From Saccharofermentans sp. (GTDB taxonomy: Bacteria; Bacillota_A; Clostridia; Saccharofermentanales; Saccharofermentanaceae), in the NCBI GenBank assembly GCA_024695565.1, contig JAILHX010000145.1, positions 1-20,445 on the forward strand: a stretch of 20,445 bases of DNA. The letters run 5' to 3'. Of this stretch, positions 13,277-20,445 are shown piece by piece (positions within the stretch are counted from its first letter, which is position 1; every line of letters starts with the position of its first letter). A model generated the notes under the pieces. It saw only the letters and a program-made list of their open reading frames with translations, was not told the DNA's origin and ran no database searches. The position numbers were made by a program, and so were the translations under genes.

Positions 13277-15706
13277 TCATTCTTCGTAGAACCAAACGTC
13301 GCCGTTCTCATCTACATAGAACTCAGTGAAGTCAGTCATGAGGTAATCACGGTAAACGTCTTCAATGATGAATGTGTACATGAAGTCGCCTTCGAAAAGG
13401 AGGCCGTAAACGAGCTCGACTTCGCCGTCAACGACATACTCCTCACCCACGTAGAGTGACTCAGTCATGTCATCGTCGAGAGTGTAGCTGATGTACAGAG
13501 GTGTGATAACATCTCCGTCCTTGAGCTTAGTGAAGTCACGTGAAGCTGCGCCGGACTCGGTGATACCGTCCCATGTGCCGTCAACAGTGATAGAACCGTC
13601 AGCAAGTGTAAGACGGATACGGAGATTTGTCTCCTCGCCGTTCAACAGGATGGGTGAAGTGAAGATTACATACTCGTCATTCTTGTCAACGATGGTCATG
13701 GAGAGGTTCTGGCCGTCGGGAAGTGAGATCCAGTAACCGTCAAACATATCTGCGAATGAACCGTTCTCCCAATCGCACTCTACATCGTATGTGTCGCCGA
13801 GAAGGATTACTTCGTTGTCGTCAACTTCCATGAATACCATTGCATATACATCAGAGCAGTGATCGAGGGAATACTTAGTCAGTGTGAATCTGAAGATTCC
13901 TTCGTCATCAAGGGAAGGTTCGCGCAGGAACTTAATGTGCTTGCTCTCGCCTGTCGGCTCGATGTCGTCTGCGTAATCGAAGTGATCTGTCTGTGTAGGC
14001 TTGCTGCGGTAGCAGGAAGATGAATCATCGTATTCATAATCGCTGTTCCAGTTCCAGCAGCCGTCATCGTCTGTGTAGTAGTCATCAGAATAGCTGTCGC
14101 ATACGGAATCTGATGAGCAGTATTCGTACTGGTCAGCATCAAGGCCTTCGTCTTCGCACTCGAGCCAGGATTCAGCATCTGAATCGTAATAATAGTATGT
14201 GCCGGAATTCTGGTCATAGCAGTAATTGTTACCGTCTTCTACGAAGTAGGAGATGCCTGACTCAGTATCCTGATAGTAGTCTGCATCCTGCTCAGCGCTC
14301 TGATCGCCGTCTTCGCTGTAGTATATGGATGCGCTGAAATCACGACGGTCGATGAACTGCATGTAGTAAGGGCTGATGCAGATATCGTTGAAGATCTTAA
14401 GTTCTTCAGAACCGCCGAGCTCGAGCGGGAAATAGATCGAGATGCCGCATGCATCCGGATGGTCGGAACCGTGGATCTTATATACGACTGCACTCTCAAC
14501 TGCGCTCTTTACTGCATCTGCATTGGAAGAGAAAGAACTGCAGCTGTCAGCGAGGCCCCACATGTCGACCATGTTTGTGTAACCTTCGTTGGCATTGTTG
14601 GAACCGAAGTTATCAGCTGTGCCGATCTGACGGATCATGGTTGAGAGATTATCCGCATCGTTACCGTTATCGTAGAGATCCTTGGCAAAATCATTGAAGC
14701 TCAAAACGATCTGATCAACCTTGGACAGGTCGATAACTGCGAGTGTGCAGCAATCGTAATCGCCTGCTTCAACGCAGCCGTCATAGAATGAATCGCAGAC
14801 TATCTGACCGAGCTCAGCGCCTGAAGCACCGGGGTTATCTGCAAGGTAGTTGCCGATCTCAGTGTAATTCCAGCCGGCACCGGGTTCAACTTCTTCGGAA
14901 CCGTACATGTAGTTTGCATAGTTTGCAAGGATATTGGCTGCTTCAATGCTGCCCATAAGGCATGCGTCGAATCCGATGAATTCGAACTTGTCTGTCATGT
15001 ACTGCTGGGCCGTGAGAAGAGCGCTGTCGATTTCACGGAGTGAGAGTGAATCGTTGTCAAATCTCTCATCAAAGCATACGCCGCTGATGGAACCACTGCC
15101 GTGATCCCAGAGAATGACACCCATGTTGTCTGCAGGATAATTCTGAACACCCCAGGAAAGATAATCTGCAAGTGTATCGGAACTGCCCATGCTGACATCG
15201 CTGTCCTCATATACATTGGTGATGTCGCCGTTCTCAACTACGAAGCGCATTGACTTGTCTGCATCGATCGCGTCGTAGTTCCAGGAATTGGCACCACCTG
15301 TCTGAACAACAAATCTGACATTCTCGTTCTCAGTTGCAGAGCACATCTCGGCGATATCGTTTACACCCGCACCGCCGTCAGATTCAAGATCAGCACCGCA
15401 GATATAGACAAAGATCGTCCATGTTCCGGCTTCACCCATTGATACGCCGGATACTTCAGGACGTGTGATCGTCATCTCACCTGTCTCCGTGTTAACGGAC
15501 ATCTGCATTGCGCTTGCGTCTGAAGACCTGTAAGAATCCGTCTCGTCAGGATCTTCAGGATCGTCAGTAACTACTTCTGATTCGCCGGGTTCATCTTCAT
15601 AATCATCTTCCCAGTCTTCTTCGTCACATGCGCAGAGACTGAAGATCATGGTACCCGCCAAAATTGCGGCAAGAAGTTTCTTGCCCCCGAATTTCAATTC
15701 TTTCAT
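13277..15706 (-). CDS. Clostripain-family (peptidase C11) lipoprotein with acidic Tyr/Asp-rich insert
   Basis: The 809 residues start with a lipoprotein signal (MKELKFGGKKLLAAILAGTM, lipobox LCAC with Cys27), then an acidic linker. The C11 caspase-like domain follows at about 93-455: WTIFVYICGADLESDGG, the catalytic dyad His202 in ILWDHGSG and Cys249 in GFDACLMG, and GISIYFP near 421. Residues 462-570 form a low-complexity insert rich in Asp, Tyr, Ser and Cys. A beta-rich domain (about 585-809) follows, longer than simple clostripain homologs. It is predicted to be a surface-anchored cysteine peptidase with Arg-type specificity, although the specificity is inferred. AAGAGGAG precedes the ATG and is part of a hairpin (see 15707-15744). 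Upstream on the same strand is the GGDEF gene; the terminator-like hairpin suggests separate transcription. Confidence 0.9.
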   Translation of the reverse strand: MKELKFGGKKLLAAILAGTMIFSLCACDEEDWEDDYEDEPGESEVVTDDPEDPDETDSYRSSDASAMQMSVNTETGEMTITRPEVSGVSMGEAGTWTIFVYICGADLESDGGAGVNDIAEMCSATENENVRFVVQTGGANSWNYDAIDADKSMRFVVENGDITNVYEDSDVSMGSSDTLADYLSWGVQNYPADNMGVILWDHGSGSISGVCFDERFDNDSLSLREIDSALLTAQQYMTDKFEFIGFDACLMGSIEAANILANYANYMYGSEEVEPGAGWNYTEIGNYLADNPGASGAELGQIVCDSFYDGCVEAGDYDCCTLAVIDLSKVDQIVLSFNDFAKDLYDNGNDADNLSTMIRQIGTADNFGSNNANEGYTNMVDMWGLADSCSSFSSNADAVKSAVESAVVYKIHGSDHPDACGISIYFPLELGGSEELKIFNDICISPYYMQFIDRRDFSASIYYSEDGDQSAEQDADYYQDTESGISYFVEDGNNYCYDQNSGTYYYYDSDAESWLECEDEGLDADQYEYCSSDSVCDSYSDDYYTDDDGCWNWNSDYEYDDSSSCYRSKPTQTDHFDYADDIEPTGESKHIKFLREPSLDDEGIFRFTLTKYSLDHCSDVYAMVFMEVDDNEVILLGDTYDVECDWENGSFADMFDGYWISLPDGQNLSMTIVDKNDEYVIFTSPILLNGEETNLRIRLTLADGSITVDGTWDGITESGAASRDFTKLKDGDVITPLYISYTLDDDMTESLYVGEEYVVDGEVELVYGLLFEGDFMYTFIIEDVYRDYLMTDFTEFYVDENGDVWFYEE

Positions 15707-15744
15707 AAAAAACTCCTCTTAGTAAAAATGCTCACCAAGAGGAG
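15707..15744 (-). terminator. Terminator-like hairpin whose 3' arm is the clostripain ribosome binding site
   Basis: On the minus strand CTCCTCTT (15744-15737) pairs perfectly with AAGAGGAG (15720-15713). Three more inner pairs (one G-U) leave a 10-base loop, and six T residues run directly into the ATG at 15706. For transcripts arriving from the GGDEF gene, whose stop is 52 bases upstream, this is an intrinsic terminator. In any read-through RNA it would mask the Shine-Dalgarno sequence. Confidence 0.75.
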
Positions 15745-15750
15745 ATTATA
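15745..15750 (-). promoter_or_regulatory. TATAAT box abutting the clostripain leader hairpin
   Basis: On the minus strand a perfect TATAAT ends where the 5' arm of the hairpin begins. Initiation about 7 bases later would remove most of that arm, freeing the ribosome binding site. The -35 region is poor (ATTAAA at 17 bp), so this is tentative. Confidence 0.45.
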
Positions 15751-15795
15751 ACACGAGAAAAATGATATTTAATACGCTTTATCTTGCTAAGATTT

Positions 15796-17103
15796 TTATA
15801 AGAGCGTCACCTGGTTTCTGCCGTTCTGCTTCGAAGAATACATGGCTTTGTCGAGTCTGTTGAATGCTGCGGCAATGTCATCACCTTCAGCAAGTTCTGT
15901 AACACCGATGGAACATGTCATGTGGAAGATCTCGGGAAACTCATATGCATCGATCTCTTTTCTGAAACTCTCAGCCAGTTCATATGCTTCGCTGCCGGTC
16001 TTGTCGCGGCAGACTACGACGAATTCTTCGCCGCCCCAACGGCCTGCCATGATCTTGTTCTTCGCGGAGAACTCTCTTAATACACCTGCTAAATGCTTGA
16101 GTGTTGTGTCGCCTGCAGCGTGGCCATAGTTATCGTTGACTGCCTTGAAGTGATCGAGGTCGATCATCATGAAAGCGACAGGTGCCTTATTCTTCTGGTT
16201 ATAAGCAATCGCATTGTTGAGCTGTGTCTCGATCTCGCCGTGATTAAAAACATTTGTAAGCGGATCCTTGATCGCCTTCTCCTCATACTTATGGAGAGTG
16301 GACATAAGTTCCATGGAGTTATCGTGGATATCCTGGACCATGAATACGAATCTGTAATCATCTTCGTTGAATGTCTGAGCTCTGCTGAAGATGAGCTTGA
16401 CCCAGATGAAGTTACCTTCGAGGTTACGCATCATGCAGTCATAAGATGATGTACGGCCGGGAGTAAAGTTGGCCTTGAGATACTCGGGATCCGTACGGCG
16501 GAGGAACTGTTCCTGGTCCTCAGGCCAGATCATGTTGACGATCATCATTCTCCAGTCGGAGTACTTCAGGTTGTAATTGACAACGTCGTCAGAGATCTCA
16601 GTTACGTTAATGCTGCTTGTCGTATCTGCAACGAGATCGATATACATCGAGAACAGGAATGTGTTCTGGATGGTATTGATCTTCTTCGTTGTCACGGATT
16701 CCTCCAAAGACTCATTGTCAATGAATTCATCCAATATGAAGATATACTTGCTGCAATCCTCGACCGGGTAGACAGTGAGCTGTACGAGATGAGGCTTCTC
16801 TTCACCCTCGAGGAAGAGCTTCAGACGGCGGCTGTACTTGCTCTTAAATTCGCCTGTCTTGTCTGCGAAAATCTGATAGTCGCCTGATACCTTCTCATTG
16901 GAATCATTGAAGTGGAACCACAGATCAAGGATAAGGTCGTGATAGATTCCTGATTCTTTTAAGAAGTCCTCGAACATACCGCGGCGGACTATTGTCTTAT
17001 AAGCGTCGATAGCAGGATCAACAATAATGATCGCTCCGACATTCTCATAAAACAGTCTAGAAACATCATTTGCCGAATAGTCATACAGGCTCTTGTTTTC
17101 CAT
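15796..17103 (-). CDS. PAS-GGDEF diguanylate cyclase
   Basis: I choose the ATG at 17103, which has AGAGGGA upstream, over an in-frame ATG at 17142 with no ribosome binding site; this gives 435 residues. The C-terminal GGDEF domain (about 275-435) shows KDPLTNVFNHGEIE, MMIDLDHFKAVNDNYGHAAGD and the active-site loop GRWGGEEF (GGEEF at 357-361), followed by CSIGVTE and KQNGRNQV, so it should be catalytically competent in making c-di-GMP from GTP. No RxxD inhibitory site precedes GGEEF. A PAS-like domain (about 155-260, with NYNLKYSDWRMM and IWPEDQEQFLRR) and a less clear N-terminal sensor-like region come first. There is no membrane segment, so it is cytoplasmic. It is divergent from prsW. Confidence 0.92.
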   Translation of the reverse strand: MENKSLYDYSANDVSRLFYENVGAIIIVDPAIDAYKTIVRRGMFEDFLKESGIYHDLILDLWFHFNDSNEKVSGDYQIFADKTGEFKSKYSRRLKLFLEGEEKPHLVQLTVYPVEDCSKYIFILDEFIDNESLEESVTTKKINTIQNTFLFSMYIDLVADTTSSINVTEISDDVVNYNLKYSDWRMMIVNMIWPEDQEQFLRRTDPEYLKANFTPGRTSSYDCMMRNLEGNFIWVKLIFSRAQTFNEDDYRFVFMVQDIHDNSMELMSTLHKYEEKAIKDPLTNVFNHGEIETQLNNAIAYNQKNKAPVAFMMIDLDHFKAVNDNYGHAAGDTTLKHLAGVLREFSAKNKIMAGRWGGEEFVVVCRDKTGSEAYELAESFRKEIDAYEFPEIFHMTCSIGVTELAEGDDIAAAFNRLDKAMYSSKQNGRNQVTLL

Positions 17104-17161
17104 AATTAATTCCCTCTTAAGATTTTGAAAAATACGACCCATAAAAAACAGGTCACCCTTG

Positions 17162-17184
17162 ATCGAATAACTAATTCGATTATA
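17162..17184 (-). promoter_or_regulatory. Candidate GGDEF promoter -10 with adjoining palindrome
   Basis: A minus-strand TATAAT (17184-17179) overlaps a perfect inverted repeat ATCGAAT-AACTA-ATTCGAT (17162-17180) in the predicted start-site region. This is the position of a repressor operator. No good -35 is visible, so activity may depend on an activator or another sigma factor. Confidence 0.4.
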
Positions 17185-17289
17185 TAGCGATGTTTAATAC
17201 ATAGTTTTACGCAAATGAAAACAAAAAGTATATAAGTGTTAAGACTTTTTTTCGAAGGCCAGGCCGGCCTCACATTATTAAAAGAAAAA

Positions 17290-17318
17290 GTGACATAACT
17301 TAAGATAAATGCTATTCT
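17290..17318 (+). promoter_or_regulatory. Candidate prsW promoter
   Basis: GTGACA (17290-17295) and TATTCT (17313-17318) are separated by 17 bp, with a TG extended -10 (TGC before TATTCT). The predicted start near 17325 leaves a leader of about 53 bases. The leader contains a GCCGC/GCGGC hairpin at 17342-17357. Confidence 0.5.
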
Positions 17319-17377
17319 GAAAAACATCAGAAAAATTTTATGCCGCTGAAATGCGGCCGGAATATAAGGAGACAGAC

Positions 17378-18331
17378 GTGTTATTTTCTTTAGCCCTCAT
17401 CCCCGTAATCGGACTCATGCTTTTTATCTATTTCAATGACAAGAAGGAGAAAGAACCGTTCTGGTTCCTTTTGATCCTTTTCTTTGCAGGAATGAGCACG
17501 GTTATATCAGCCTTTATTCTCGAGACGGTGGGCGACCTGCTCATCAACGTGATAGTCCCGCTTGAATCGGTATTAGGCGGAATACTGTCTGCGATGCTGG
17601 TCGTAGCTCCCGCTGAAGAACTCGGAAAATACATAATCCTCAAGACTTTTACCTGGAAGAACAGGCACTTCAATTACAGCTACGATGCCATTGTCTATGC
17701 GGTATTTGTCTCCCTGGGTTTTGCGGCATTGGAGAACATAGGTTATGTCTTCTCGAACGGAATACTCACGGCGCTTATGCGTATGTTCACTGCGGTTCCG
17801 GGGCATGCCTGCTATGCCGTATTTATGGGATATTTCTACAGCAAAGCGAAGTATGCCGCCCTCACAAACAAAAAGGGCAAGTGCATTATGTTCAAGCTCC
17901 TTGCCATGTTTGTACCTATCATCCTGCACGGTATTTACGATGCCATATTATTGGCAGGCAGCGCATCAGGCGAGCTCATGTTCACAGGCGTAAGCTTCCT
18001 TATCTGGCTCGCTTTTGTCATCGCACTGTTCGTCGTATCCATAATATTCATCGTCAGATCTTCGAGGCACGACTTCTGCATCGTTACCCTGCCAGACAAG
18101 GTTCAGACACAGACCGTATACAGACCCGTTTACGGCGGAACCTGGACTTGCTCCTGCGGCAGCATCAACACCCTGAACTTCTGCCCTCGATGCGGAGGCC
18201 AGCGTCCCATGGCAACCACCTGGGGCTGTCCGAGGTGCGGCACACTTTGTGTCTACAACTTCTGCGGCAACTGCGGTACGCCCAGAACGATACAGACTTC
18301 TCCATACCAGCCGACATCAACAATAAATTAA
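17378..18331 (+). CDS. prsW: PrsW-family intramembrane metalloprotease with C-terminal zinc ribbons
   Basis: I choose the GTG at 17378: AAGGAG stands 6 bases before it. The in-frame ATG at 17351 lacks a ribosome binding site and lies in a hairpin loop, and PrsW proteins start directly in a membrane helix, as here (LFSLALIPVIGLMLF). The result is 317 residues. Signature motifs are APAEELGK (Glu80, Glu81, Lys84), GFAALENIGYV (Glu119), AVPGHACYAVFMG (His143) and ILHGIYDA (His184), giving an intact metalloprotease site in the membrane. B. subtilis PrsW makes the first cut of anti-sigma factor RsiW; here the substrate is unknown. After the last helix (about 208-227) comes a soluble tail with two zinc-ribbon-like clusters: Cys258, 260, 269, 272 and Cys284, 287, 296, 299. 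Confidence 0.9.
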   Translation: MLFSLALIPVIGLMLFIYFNDKKEKEPFWFLLILFFAGMSTVISAFILETVGDLLINVIVPLESVLGGILSAMLVVAPAEELGKYIILKTFTWKNRHFNYSYDAIVYAVFVSLGFAALENIGYVFSNGILTALMRMFTAVPGHACYAVFMGYFYSKAKYAALTNKKGKCIMFKLLAMFVPIILHGIYDAILLAGSASGELMFTGVSFLIWLAFVIALFVVSIIFIVRSSRHDFCIVTLPDKVQTQTVYRPVYGGTWTCSCGSINTLNFCPRCGGQRPMATTWGCPRCGTLCVYNFCGNCGTPRTIQTSPYQPTSTIN

Positions 18332-18378
18332 ACTATTTAAAATACTTTCAGAGGCTGTCTCATAAGCGGTTCTGCCGG

Positions 18379-18413
18379 AGGACACTTTCCGGGGTTTAAA
18401 ACGTGTCCTTTTC
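18379..18413 (+). terminator. Intrinsic terminator of prsW
   Basis: AGGACAC (18379-18385) pairs with GTGTCCT (18403-18409) around a 17-base loop, followed by a short T run (TTTTC). It lies 48 bases after the prsW stop. Confidence 0.65.
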
Positions 18414-18449
18414 TGACACTAAAATCTCGTGCACTTTTTTAACACAGAA

Positions 18450-18475
18450 GGAGCTGCCACCGAAGTGACAGCCCC
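18450..18475 (-). terminator. Strong hairpin with UUCG loop after the ABC permease gene
   Basis: On the minus strand GGGGCTGTCAC, TTCG and GTGGCAGCTCC form an 11-bp stem (two G-U pairs) capped by a C(UUCG)G tetraloop, 54 bases after the permease stop. The following T content is modest. The plus-strand version has a CTTT tail and could act as a second stop for prsW. Confidence 0.7.
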
Positions 18476-18483
18476 TTTGCCAA

Positions 18484-18499
18484 TGGTTACACGTAACCA
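18484..18499. repeat. Short palindrome TGGTTAC-AC-GTAACCA
   Basis: Two 7-bp arms with two central bases, between the permease stop and its terminator hairpin. It may be a minor 3' end hairpin or a protein site. Confidence 0.5.
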
Positions 18500-18528
18500 A
18501 TCTTAATCTATTCCTATTCTATCCTGGT

Positions 18529-20445
18529 TTATTCAGCAACGAGCATGTTGTATGCTTCGATCTTTCTGATCCTTGAAGTCTGCAGTAATGCGAGTATGAA
18601 GGATACGGCTGCAAGTCCGGCTCCGATGATGACTACGCCGATAACCGGAATATCGAAGCTAACCTTCATAAGGCCGAAGGCACGCATGAATGTGGACATG
18701 TAAGGATTTGCCACAAAGTAGGAGCCGATCGAGAAGCATACTACCGATGCGATGATCGCAGGCATGAAGCTTATTGCTGTCTGGAGCATGAGGCTTCCTG
18801 ATGTGTATCCCAGTGCCTTGTAGATTCCGTAATCCTTACGCTTGTGATAGACCAAAGACTTGATCAGGAGATAAAGGATCAGCGCGATGACTACGACTGA
18901 GATGCCGCACATTACTATGAGCATGAAGACCGAGATATCTCTGAACGATGTCATGCTGCCGCCCATTACTTCATAGAAGTTCATGGTGTTGATAATGTGG
19001 CTTCCGTATTTATCCTTACAGTCTTCAATGACCTTGCTTGTCACCTCACTGTTGACCTTGTAGTCATCAGAAGGATCTTCCAGATCGAACCAGAACCATG
19101 TAGGAACATTTTCCATATCGACAACGTGATCAGCTCCCGAGTATGTGAGGATCGCTTCACGGCCATTGTTGTTAGTGGTCTGGATGAATCCGGTGATCAG
19201 GTAATTATATGAGTTATCACCATAATCGAGTTTGATCTCATCGCCGATCTCATATCCATATGCTTTTGCAAAAGATCCGCTGACTGCTGCTTCGTTATCG
19301 TACTTGGGAAGTCTTCCCTTATAGCAGACAGACTGGTTGTTCATGAGTGAAGTATCCTCTACTACATAAGAGAAGAATTTGACTTCGTCGTTATAGTAGA
19401 AATCCATCATGAGCATCTCTCTTACATTGGTGATGTCTTTTCTGGAATTAAGATACTCGCGCATCTCATCTTCATCCGTACCGTCACCTGCGACAAGTCC
19501 TGCAAAGATCTCCGTAGCAAAGATATCGAGCTTCGGATTGCGGCTGAAGTTCTCGTACATCAGAAGCGCTATGATGCAGCAGAAAACCATGAAACCGACA
19601 GCAAAGAATGTGATCACGTTCTGCTTCATGTTTCCGAAAAGAGTCTTCATTGCAAGGCTCATGTTGAGGCTTAAAGATGTCTTATCAAGAGGCAGATGGT
19701 TCTTTCTGAAATTGTGTGATTCAACGCCATCACGGAGTGCTACGATCGGCTGGATCTTTGAGATCTTACCTGAACTGATGAGTGTAACTATTACAGTGAA
19801 CAGGATTACATATCCGATGGGGATAAATGTTGCCATGGGATTAAATGAGATCTGGTAAGAAAGACCCATCTGACCTACTACGAGTCCTGCGAAAACCGGC
19901 ATGCAGACATAAGATATCGCAATTCCGACAGCACTTGCCAGGAAGGCTATGACCGAGAACCATATGACAAGTGAACTCTTGATATCAGATCCCGTATAAC
20001 CGATCGCCTTGAGCGCGCCTAATGTCTTCATGTTCTCCTTGATGTAGTTGGAGATGCTGTTTGCGAGCATCATTGCCAGAGCAACAACGAGAAGTGAGGT
20101 GAGAACGAGCATAGACACAGCAATGATAAGACCGATAAAAGTTCTGGAACTGGTCATGGTCTCGAGTTCTGCTCCGCCCAATTGCGCGAAAGGATTTACC
20201 TTGAGCACGTCATTAAAAGTCTTGATCATGAATGCGCCGTTATTTACGCCTTCCTTAAGATCGTAAATGATAAAGATCGTCTCACCGGTATTTTTCTCTT
20301 CATCCCAGATCTTCTGATAGCTCTCATCGTCAACGACAAAAGTAAATATGCCGTTGTTGTTGCAGCCGCCATAGATAACATCAGTAAAGCCCTTCACCGT
20401 AAAGCTGAACTTTTTTCCGTAGTTCTCGTATTCATAAGTATCACC
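18529..20445 (-). CDS. FtsX-type ABC transporter permease (N-terminus outside the window)
   Basis: There are 638 visible residues; the reading frame is open to the right edge, so the start lies outside. An internal GTG at 20397 is in frame but has no ribosome binding site and interrupts a continuous domain. Two FtsX domains are visible: a first membrane block near residues 102-225 with MKTLGALKAIGYTGSDIKSS, and a second near the C-terminus with KDYGIYKALGYTSGSLMLQ, separated by an outer domain (about 300-490) preceded by a further helix (about 277-296). This is the layout of large Firmicute permeases of the MacB/FtsX type, which act with a separate ATPase in exporting peptides or lipoproteins or in sensing antimicrobial peptides. 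The ATPase is not in the window. It is convergent with prsW. Confidence 0.9.
   Translation of the reverse strand, partial: GDTYEYENYGKKFSFTVKGFTDVIYGGCNNNGIFTFVVDDESYQKIWDEEKNTGETIFIIYDLKEGVNNGAFMIKTFNDVLKVNPFAQLGGAELETMTSSRTFIGLIIAVSMLVLTSLLVVALAMMLANSISNYIKENMKTLGALKAIGYTGSDIKSSLVIWFSVIAFLASAVGIAISYVCMPVFAGLVVGQMGLSYQISFNPMATFIPIGYVILFTVIVTLISSGKISKIQPIVALRDGVESHNFRKNHLPLDKTSLSLNMSLAMKTLFGNMKQNVITFFAVGFMVFCCIIALLMYENFSRNPKLDIFATEIFAGLVAGDGTDEDEMREYLNSRKDITNVREMLMMDFYYNDEVKFFSYVVEDTSLMNNQSVCYKGRLPKYDNEAAVSGSFAKAYGYEIGDEIKLDYGDNSYNYLITGFIQTTNNNGREAILTYSGADHVVDMENVPTWFWFDLEDPSDDYKVNSEVTSKVIEDCKDKYGSHIINTMNFYEVMGGSMTSFRDISVFMLIVMCGISVVVIALILYLLIKSLVYHKRKDYGIYKALGYTSGSLMLQTAISFMPAIIASVVCFSIGSYFVANPYMSTFMRAFGLMKVSFDIPVIGVVIIGAGLAAVSFILALLQTSRIRKIEAYNMLVAE

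Noticed and set aside
17104..17142. Longer N-terminus for the GGDEF protein
   Set aside because: The ATG at 17142 has no ribosome binding site, while the ATG at 17103 has AGAGGGA at good spacing.
17261..17270. GC-rich palindrome AGGCCGGCCT as a terminator
   Set aside because: It lies in an AT-rich gap, but the T run is on the wrong side for either flanking gene, both of which point away from it.
20380..20397. GTG at 20397 as the start of the ABC permease
   Set aside because: The frame stays open to the window edge with a plausible protein sequence before it, and there is no ribosome binding site, so the gene continues outside the window.

Overview
The window most resembles a chromosomal segment from an anaerobic, low-to-mid GC Firmicute of the class Clostridia. 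The grounds are strong GGAGG-type ribosome binding sites, a clostripain-family lipoprotein, a FliB-like cysteine-rich protein, a PrsW protease with a zinc-ribbon tail and a DUF4867 sugar cluster. This is a judgement from family content, not a species call. Most genes lie on the minus strand; only a thermonuclease-like lipoprotein, a reverse transcriptase and prsW are on the plus strand.

Layout. (1) 1-2592, minus: a tightly coupled sugar module, FGGY kinase (xylB-like) -> DUF4867 protein -> L-fucose/L-arabinose isomerase-family protein, the last running off the left edge. (2) 2593-3322: a 730-base gene-free region with a perfect 14-bp inverted repeat, a 218-bp array of alternating inverted motifs (copy A) and the carB terminator. 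(3) 3323-6538, minus: carB, without carA in the window. (4) 6642-7232, plus: a secreted nuclease-like lipoprotein, convergent with a minus-strand run at 7312-11562 (FliB-like protein -> cupin -> TPM-like membrane protein -> DUF6056-like membrane protein). (5) 11598-13202, plus: the reverse transcriptase locus. (6) 13277-17103, minus: a clostripain-family lipoprotein and, upstream of it, a GGDEF diguanylate cyclase. (7) 17378-18331, plus: prsW. (8) 18529-20445, minus: an FtsX-type ABC permease cut by the right edge.

The most interesting part is the reverse transcriptase locus. A 399-residue stand-alone RT with a YSDD active site is preceded by a promoter whose predicted start site falls on the first arm of a perfect 13-bp inverted repeat. 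That repeat encloses about 104 nt able to form several hairpins, and a TTAGC follows the first arm, as in retron msr RNAs. Four bases after the RT stop codon begins a 216-bp array of four ~52-bp units. Each unit has a TTATCAT motif and its inverse ATGATAA at fixed spacing, with variable sequence between. A diverged second copy with the same unit number, period and conserved ends (GATTCAC on the left, TCACCTCGAAAA on the right) lies 9.7 kb away between carB and the sugar kinase. The RT does not match canonical retron, DGR or group II intron systems in the features visible here, so an RT with a structured leader RNA and a dispersed phased repeat array is the best candidate for a new system. The functional link is inference; the sequence features are directly visible.

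A second regulatory feature of note is the clostripain start region. There an intrinsic-terminator-like hairpin uses the Shine-Dalgarno sequence as its 3' arm, and a TATAAT box abuts it.
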